Positions 58,701 through 64,000 of a stretch of DNA of 64,000 nt are shown here, piece by piece. The stretch's first letter is position 1. Each line of letters opens with the position of its first letter. The stretch is from Bacillota bacterium (lineage in GTDB: Bacteria > Bacillota > Clostridia > Oscillospirales > Acutalibacteraceae). The position numbers and the translations under genes were made by a program. The stretch spans positions 1 to 64,000 of the forward strand of contig JAEZCC010000044.1 of NCBI GenBank assembly GCA_023412715.1, read 5' to 3'. The notes beneath the pieces were generated by a model, which had not been told where the DNA came from, ran no database searches, and saw nothing but the letters and a program-made list of their open reading frames with translations.

Positions 58701-60329
58701 ATGCCTGCTAAATATGTTTTTGTGACCGGCGGGGTGGTTTCCGGGCTGGGCAAAGGGATCACTGCGGCATCCCTCGGCCGCCTGCTGAAAGCGCGGGGCC
58801 TTCGCATCACCATGCAGAAATTCGACCCTTACCTGAACGTCGACCCCGGCACCATGAACCCCTTCCAGCACGGCGAGGTGTTCGTCACCGACGACGGGGC
58901 GGAGACCGACCTTGACCTCGGCCACTACGAGCGCTTCATCGACGAAAACCTGACCCAGAACAGCAACGTGACGTCCGGCCGCGTTTACTGGAACGTGATC
59001 CAGAAAGAACGCAACGGAGATTACGGCGGCGGGACCGTTCAGGTCATCCCGCATATCACGAACGAAATCAAGGCGCGCATCTACGACGGCAAAGAGAATG
59101 TGGACGTTGCCATCATCGAGGTGGGCGGCACGGTGGGCGACATTGAAAGCCAGCCGTTCCTCGAGGCGATCCGGCAGTTTGCGACGGAGGTGGGCCGCTC
59201 CAACTGCATTTTTATCCATGTCACGCTCGTGCCGTACCTGGCCTGCTCCCACGAGCACAAGTCCAAGCCGACGCAGCACAGCGTGAAAGAGCTTCTTTCC
59301 ATCGGCATCCAGCCGGACATCATTGTTTTGCGCTCCGAGAAGGAAGTCGGGGAAGACATCAAAAAGAAAATCGCGCTTTTCTGCAATGTCGCGGAAAACT
59401 GCGTGATTGAGAACCTTGACCTGCCGCTTCTGTACGCCGTGCCCCTCGCCCTGCGCGACGAGCGGCTCGACGACATTGTGTGTAAACGCTTTGGCCTTGA
59501 CACGCCCGGCCCCGATCTCAGCGACTGGATTGCGATGGTCAACACGGCCATGTCGCTGACCGACAGCGTGACGATCGCCCTGGTCGGCAAATACATCGAA
59601 CTGCACGACGCGTACCTCAGCGTCGCGGAAGCCCTGACCCACGGGGGCATCGGCAACAAGGTAAAAGTCAATATCAAATGGGTGGATTCCGAGCAGCTGG
59701 AAGACCAGAGAGTGGAAGAAGTGCTCGCGGACGTCGACGGGGTGCTGGTGCCGGGCGGCTTCGGCCAGAGAGGCATCGAAGGCAAAATCGCCGCGATCCG
59801 CTACGCCCGCGTCAACGGGATTCCGTTCCTCGGCATCTGCCTCGGCATGCAGCTTGCCCTGGTGGAGTTCGCCCGCGACGTGCTCGGCCTGGAGGACGCG
59901 AATTCCGCGGAATTCGACCCCCAGAGCCTGCACCATGTCGTGGACCTGATGCCGGAGCAGAAAGACGTCGTCCAGCTTGGCGGTACGATGCGCCTCGGCA
60001 AATACCCGTGCAAGCTGCTTCCGGGTTCCAAGGCGGCGGATCTGTACGGGAACGTGCCGCTTATTTACGAACGCCACCGCCACCGTTTTGAGGTGAACAA
60101 CGAGTACCGCGAGCAGTTTGAGAAAGCGGGCGTCGTCTTCAGCGGAAGATCCCCGGACGACCGCATTGTGGAAATGATGGAGCTGACGTCCGGCCCATGG
60201 TTCATGGGCTCCCAGTTCCACCCGGAGTTCCGGTCCCGCCCCAACCGTCCGCATCCGCTGTTCCGGGGCCTCGTCGCCGCCGCGAAAGAGTACCAGGCGA
60301 AGCACAACGAACAGATGAAGCTGGACTGA
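58701..60329 (+). CDS. pyrG: CTP synthase
   Basis: Makes CTP from UTP, ATP and glutamine. The protein has 542 residues. The synthetase domain begins [18 protein letters not shown] with the P-loop and has [20 protein letters not shown] near 57 and [12 protein letters not shown] near 147. The glutaminase domain has the oxyanion region GGFGQRG near 350, the nucleophile in GICLGMQLA near 377, and the His/Glu in [11 protein letters not shown] near 511. The ATG at 58701 has GGAGG 5 nt upstream; a frame from 58647 would add 18 residues over the promoter. The leader is short and does not show the CTP-sensing attenuator of Bacillus pyrG. Confidence 0.97.
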   Translation: MPAKYVFVTGGVVSGLGKGITAASLGRLLKARGLRITMQKFDPYLNVDPGTMNPFQHGEVFVTDDGAETDLDLGHYERFIDENLTQNSNVTSGRVYWNVIQKERNGDYGGGTVQVIPHITNEIKARIYDGKENVDVAIIEVGGTVGDIESQPFLEAIRQFATEVGRSNCIFIHVTLVPYLACSHEHKSKPTQHSVKELLSIGIQPDIIVLRSEKEVGEDIKKKIALFCNVAENCVIENLDLPLLYAVPLALRDERLDDIVCKRFGLDTPGPDLSDWIAMVNTAMSLTDSVTIALVGKYIELHDAYLSVAEALTHGGIGNKVKVNIKWVDSEQLEDQRVEEVLADVDGVLVPGGFGQRGIEGKIAAIRYARVNGIPFLGICLGMQLALVEFARDVLGLEDANSAEFDPQSLHHVVDLMPEQKDVVQLGGTMRLGKYPCKLLPGSKAADLYGNVPLIYERHRHRFEVNNEYREQFEKAGVVFSGRSPDDRIVEMMELTSGPWFMGSQFHPEFRSRPNRPHPLFRGLVAAAKEYQAKHNEQMKLD

Positions 60330-60345
60330 CCGTCCCGCATCTTGG

Positions 60346-60381
60346 GGAAGCGCTTTCTTTGCGGAAGGCGCTTCCTTTTTT
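60346..60381 (+). terminator. Terminator after pyrG
   Basis: 12-bp stem GGAAGCGCTTTC/GAAGGCGCTTCC with one wobble pair, followed by T6. Confidence 0.88.
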
Positions 60382-60416
60382 GCGGAAATTTTGTAAAAGG
60401 AAATATTCCCAATTTT

Positions 60417-60446
60417 GCATACATTTTCCTTTTTATGCCAATGATT
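60417..60446 (+). promoter_or_regulatory. Possible sigma-F promoter of spoIIR
   Basis: GCATA (60417-60421), 15 nt, GCCAATGATT (60437-60446). The -35 and spacing fit forespore sigma-F sites; the -10 fits only in part. Sigma-F control is expected for spoIIR. Confidence 0.4.
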
Positions 60447-60479
60447 TTTCTGTAATCATAAAAAGGAGAGGTCAGGGCG

Positions 60480-61094
60480 ATGAGAATCTGGGAAAAATCT
60501 CTTCTGCTTGCGCTGGTCCTGGCGGTGCTGTTCAGCTTTTCTGGGTTCACCGCGGGCTGTGAAGATATCCCGAACCACGTGCTTCGGCTGCATGTGCTGG
60601 CAAATTCAGATTCCGGGCAGGACCAGGCGCTGAAGCTGAAGGTGCGCGACCGCGTGCTGGCGGTCAGCGCGGGCATGATGGACGGCGTGCGCAGCCGCGC
60701 GGAAGCGGAAACGGCGGTCGCGGCCCGTCTTCCGGAATTCCGCAAAGCCGCGGAGGACGAGATCCGCGCGCAGGGCTTCGATTACCCCGTGAGCGTGCAG
60801 ATGGAGAAGACGTATTTCCCGACCAAAACCTATGAAAACGTGACGCTGCCCGCAGGGGAGTACGATGCTCTGCGCGTCGTGATAGGCTCCGGCGGCGGGC
60901 ATAACTGGTGGTGCGTCCTGTTCCCACCGCTCTGTCTGCCGGCCGCGGAAGACGCGGAGCAGCTCAGGGACGTCCTCAACCGGAACGAGCTGAAAATCGT
61001 CCAGGGGGAGGGCGGTTACCAGGTGAAATTCAAGTCGGTGGAGCTTTTCGAGCAGTTTCAGCAGTGGCTGAGGCAGCACGGGTACTTTGCCTGA
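60480..61094 (+). CDS. spoIIR: Stage II sporulation protein R
   Basis: The secreted forespore signal that triggers SpoIIGA to process pro-sigma-E in the mother cell. The 204-residue protein has an N-terminal signal/anchor segment (about 6-26) followed by family marks LRLHVLANSDSGQDQALKLK near 40 and GGGHNWWCVLFPPLC near 138. The ATG at 60480 follows AAAAAGGAGAGG. It is direct evidence that the organism sporulates or descends from a spore-former. Confidence 0.94.
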   Translation: MRIWEKSLLLALVLAVLFSFSGFTAGCEDIPNHVLRLHVLANSDSGQDQALKLKVRDRVLAVSAGMMDGVRSRAEAETAVAARLPEFRKAAEDEIRAQGFDYPVSVQMEKTYFPTKTYENVTLPAGEYDALRVVIGSGGGHNWWCVLFPPLCLPAAEDAEQLRDVLNRNELKIVQGEGGYQVKFKSVELFEQFQQWLRQHGYFA

Positions 61095-61168
61095 TTCCGG
61101 TTTTCCCGCTTCCCGCCGCCGCGGTTTTGTGGTATCATGAAAAAAACGGCGGAATGGGGGAAAGGCCT

Positions 61169-64000
61169 GTGCTCCGGTTCCTTTTGGGCCGCGCGGGGAG
61201 CGGCAAGACATGCGAAGTCCGGAACATGCTGAAAAACATGGCGGGCTCCGGCGGCAGCAGGCTGATGCTCCTGGTTCCGGAGCAGGCCTCTTTCGAGAAC
61301 GAGCGCGCCATGCTCCGGCTGCTTGGGGCGAAGGACGCAAGAAGGGTTTCCGTCACCAGCTTTTCCCGCCTGGTGGATCTGGTGCAGCGGGAATGCGGAG
61401 GCTTCGCCGGCAGAAGGCTCGACGACGGCGGACGCGGCATGTTCCTCAGCCTTGCGCTGGAGCAGGTGAAGGATCGGCTGCGGATCTATCGGAAAAACGC
61501 CGAGGGGACCGAACTGGTGGGGCCGTTGCTCGGCGTTCTGGCCGAGTTCAAGATGTGCGATGTCGGCCCCAAAAGCCTCGAAGAGGCGGCGCTCCGCCTT
61601 CCAGACGGGAGCCTCAGAAGAAAAACGGAAGAAATCTCGTGGATCTTTTCCGCATACGACGCGCTGGTGGCGCAGAGCTTTGTGGATCCTTTGGACGACC
61701 TGACCCGGTTGAAGCGGATCTTGCAGGAACATCCTTTATTTGAAGGTTACACGGTGATGATCGATTCGTTCCAGAGCTTCACCGTGCAGGAATACGATAT
61801 CATCGGGCAGATCCTGAGGCAGGCGGAAGACGTCTGGATCACCCTCTGTGCCGACAGCCTCGGCGGGGAGGAGGATTCCGGGCTGTTTTCCATTGCCCGC
61901 AAGACCGCGCGCGTGCTGACGCGCATCGCCGTGCGCGCCGGCGTCCCCGTGGCGTCTCCGGCCGTGCTGCAGCCGGGCGGGCGGTTCAAAGCCCCCGCTC
62001 TTGCTGCGCTGGAAGCGGGCGTGTACCGGCCCTTACATAAGGCATTTCAGGGCGAAAAAGACGGCGCCGTGCTGTACGAGGCGAAAAACCGCTACGACGA
62101 AGCCGCGTTCGTCTCCGCCGCAATCCGCAATCTCGTGATGGAGGGTCGGTACCGCTACCGCGATTTTGCCGTCATCGCCCGCTCGACAGACGTCTATAAC
62201 GGAATCCTCGACTCGGCCCTCGAAAGCCGGGAAATCCCGTTTTTCATGGACAGGCCGGAGGCGATAGACGCCGAGCCGCTGATGCGCCTGGTGCTTTCCG
62301 CGTTCCGGATTGCGGAGTCCGGCTTCCGTTCGGACGACGTGTTTCTCTACCTCAAAACGGGGCTGGCCGGCCTTTCGACCGAGCAGATCTCCGAGCTTGA
62401 AAATTATACGTTCGTGTGGAACATTTCCGGCAGACGCTGGACGCAGGAGTGGACGGAAAATCCGGAAGGGTTCGCGGCCGGGATCGACGAGTCCGGCGCG
62501 GCCCTGCTCCGGCGCGTCAACGAGAGCCGCCGCGCGGCGGTCTCGCCGCTGCTCCGGTTCGAAAAGGATACGGAAGACGCCGACGGGGAGGGCATGGCCG
62601 CGGCGGTCTACCGCCTGCTGCAGGCCGTCGGCGCGGCGGAAAATCTGCGCTCTTTTGCGGCCGGGATCTCGGCGGGCGGCGACCCGCAGCTTGCGGAGCG
62701 CGAGCTGCGTCTCTGGGACCTGATGATGCAGATTCTCGACCAGCTGGCGCTCGTGGTCGGTAAAAACAGGATTGCCCGCGCCCGCTGCGCGGAGCTGCTG
62801 CGTCTTGTCGTGCGCAGCAGCAGGATGGCCGACATCCCGCAGGGGCTTGACGAGGTGACGGTCGGCGACGCGGACCGCATCCGCGCGGCCGGGCCGAAGG
62901 TCGTTTTCCTCATCGGGGCCGTGCAGGGCGAGTTCCCCATGGCGCCCGGCTCGGACAGCATTTTCAGCGACGCCGAGCGCAGGGAGCTGATCGGCCTCGG
63001 CCTGCCGCTGAACGATACTGCGGAGGGCGTGGCCCTTCAGGAGCGCTTCCTCGCTTATTCCGCCGTGAGCGCTGCGTCTGAGCGGCTGTACGTGACCTAT
63101 CCCATCGCAGACGGGGAAGGGCACGCGCTTGCGCCCTCGTCCATCCCGTCGGAGGTTTCCGCAGTTCTCGGGGGGCTTTCTCCCCTGGCCGAAGAGATGA
63201 TGGAGGAAACCTTCTTTGCGGACGCCGAGGCTCCCGCGCTGGAGCTTGCCGCCCGCCGGTGGAACGACGGCTCCGTCCTTTCCTCCACGCTGCGAAAACT
63301 GCTCGGCGGCCGTGAGGCCGCCCGCATGGCCGCGGTTTCGCGGGCGGCGCTGCGTACGCCGGCGCGCTTTGCCGACCCGGAGATTTCCGGGCGCCTCTTT
63401 GGCCGCAGCATGACCGTCTCCGCCACGCAGATTGAAAAATTCGAGCTGTGCCGGTTTCAGTATTTCTGCCGCTACGGCCTGAATGTGCGGGAACGCAGGG
63501 CGGCGGAGCTGAACGCGCTGGAATACGGCAGCCTCATGCATTTTCTGCTGCAGAGGCTTTTTCAGGATATCGGAAGCAGCCGGGTCGCCGGCATGGCGCC
63601 GGAAGAGCTTCACAAGATGATTCTAGAGATCCTCGGCGAATATGTCCGCCTGATGTTCGGCGGCATGGAAGACGAAACGCCTCGCTTTGCCTATCTTGTT
63701 TCCCGCATTGCGGATTCGGCGCAGATTGTGGCGGCCCACATCGCGCAGGAGCTGTCGCAGAGCGGCTTTTCCCCCGCGGATTTCGAGCTGCCCATCGGCG
63801 GCGCGGTCGGCCCGCTCGTCATTCCCCTGCCGGACGGCGGGGAAGTGCGCGTCGACGGCAAAATCGATCGGGTCGACCTGATGGATCGCGGCGGCGTGCG
63901 CTATCTGCGCATTGTGGACTACAAAACGGGTAAACGCGAGTTCCGCTTCTCCGACCTTGTTTACGGCATGAATATGCAGATGCTCATTTACCTGGCCGCT
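61169..64000 (+). CDS. addB: Helicase-nuclease subunit AddB (5' part)
   Basis: The AddB subunit of the AddAB enzyme that resects DNA double-strand breaks for recombination. The frame is open for 944 codons to the window edge; about 200 more residues are expected. Walker A is GRAGSGKT near residue 6, and VPEQASFENERAM near 36 is typical. The C-terminal nuclease domain starts with ATQIEKFELCRFQYFCRYG (containing the first cluster Cys, near 755) and has the nuclease motif IVDYKTGKRE near 917. The other three cluster cysteines lie beyond the window. The GTG at 61169, giving MLRFLLGRAGSGKT, is the family start; ATG at 61154 would add five residues. addA should follow. Confidence 0.92.
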   Translation, partial: MLRFLLGRAGSGKTCEVRNMLKNMAGSGGSRLMLLVPEQASFENERAMLRLLGAKDARRVSVTSFSRLVDLVQRECGGFAGRRLDDGGRGMFLSLALEQVKDRLRIYRKNAEGTELVGPLLGVLAEFKMCDVGPKSLEEAALRLPDGSLRRKTEEISWIFSAYDALVAQSFVDPLDDLTRLKRILQEHPLFEGYTVMIDSFQSFTVQEYDIIGQILRQAEDVWITLCADSLGGEEDSGLFSIARKTARVLTRIAVRAGVPVASPAVLQPGGRFKAPALAALEAGVYRPLHKAFQGEKDGAVLYEAKNRYDEAAFVSAAIRNLVMEGRYRYRDFAVIARSTDVYNGILDSALESREIPFFMDRPEAIDAEPLMRLVLSAFRIAESGFRSDDVFLYLKTGLAGLSTEQISELENYTFVWNISGRRWTQEWTENPEGFAAGIDESGAALLRRVNESRRAAVSPLLRFEKDTEDADGEGMAAAVYRLLQAVGAAENLRSFAAGISAGGDPQLAERELRLWDLMMQILDQLALVVGKNRIARARCAELLRLVVRSSRMADIPQGLDEVTVGDADRIRAAGPKVVFLIGAVQGEFPMAPGSDSIFSDAERRELIGLGLPLNDTAEGVALQERFLAYSAVSAASERLYVTYPIADGEGHALAPSSIPSEVSAVLGGLSPLAEEMMEETFFADAEAPALELAARRWNDGSVLSSTLRKLLGGREAARMAAVSRAALRTPARFADPEISGRLFGRSMTVSATQIEKFELCRFQYFCRYGLNVRERRAAELNALEYGSLMHFLLQRLFQDIGSSRVAGMAPEELHKMILEILGEYVRLMFGGMEDETPRFAYLVSRIADSAQIVAAHIAQELSQSGFSPADFELPIGGAVGPLVIPLPDGGEVRVDGKIDRVDLMDRGGVRYLRIVDYKTGKREFRFSDLVYGMNMQMLIYLAA

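Overview
The window looks like a chromosomal core region of a spore-forming, low-oxygen Clostridia. It most resembles the Oscillospiraceae/Acutalibacteraceae, although the DNA is GC-rich (58-60% by eye). The reasons are: typical Firmicutes RNA polymerase, ribosomal and sigma-A genes; spore genes (spoIIR, a spoIVFB-type M50 protease, a tiny Cys/Gly/Asn-rich peptide); an NfnAB-type flavin complex with Fe-S motifs; and AddB rather than RecBCD. Promoters are mostly close to the sigma-A consensus. GTG and TTG starts are common. No insertion sequence, prophage, CRISPR array or rRNA was seen.

Layout. 1-2.4 kb: a decayed tRNA-Ser-like remnant, then nfnA-nfnB. 2.5-6.6 kb: a single-pass membrane protein coupled to a spoIVFB-like protease, pyruvate kinase on the minus strand, and a VanY-like protein that has lost zinc ligands. 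6.7-12.9 kb: a MATE exporter and a MoxR-DUF58-transglutaminase operon. 13-18.3 kb: rpmE, a YigZ-family gene, dgt-dnaG-rpoD and an Rrf2 regulator. 18.4-30.5 kb: rpoB-rpoC and rpsL-rpsG-fusA-tuf. The promoter of the second block overlaps the end of rpoC.

30.7-36.4 kb: rpsU, a YqeG phosphatase, aroQ, efp, a CD1247-type zinc protein, a membrane nucleotide-sugar dehydratase and an NYN/OST-HTH protein. 36.4-40.7 kb (minus strand): a four-gene glycan cluster (GH130 phosphorylase-like, sugar nucleotidyltransferase, GT4, alpha/alpha-barrel protein). 40.7-41.5 kb: 0.8 kb without a gene, partly AT-rich, holding two candidate structured RNAs and a PHO-box-like promoter. 41.6-45.6 kb: pstB-phoU-phoP-phoR without pstS, pstC or pstA.

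45.7-53.5 kb: an iron alcohol dehydrogenase, an HD hydrolase, and three ABC exporter pairs. The first pair and the gntR gene of the second share a 20-bp operator. 53.5-56.0 kb: the small Cys-rich peptide, then mcsA-mcsB and a TPR-like gene; mcsA lacks its UVR domain, mcsB has a degraded kinase site, and neither ctsR nor clpC is next to them. 56-64 kb: an S1-repeat protein, a secreted cyclophilin, a DUF4870 protein, pyrG, spoIIR, and the 5' part of addB, which runs off the window.

Most of the window is housekeeping. The most unusual parts are the apparently pseudo-enzymatic McsA/McsB pair, the RNA-rich gap in front of the orphan pst/pho genes, and the two-site GntR regulon.
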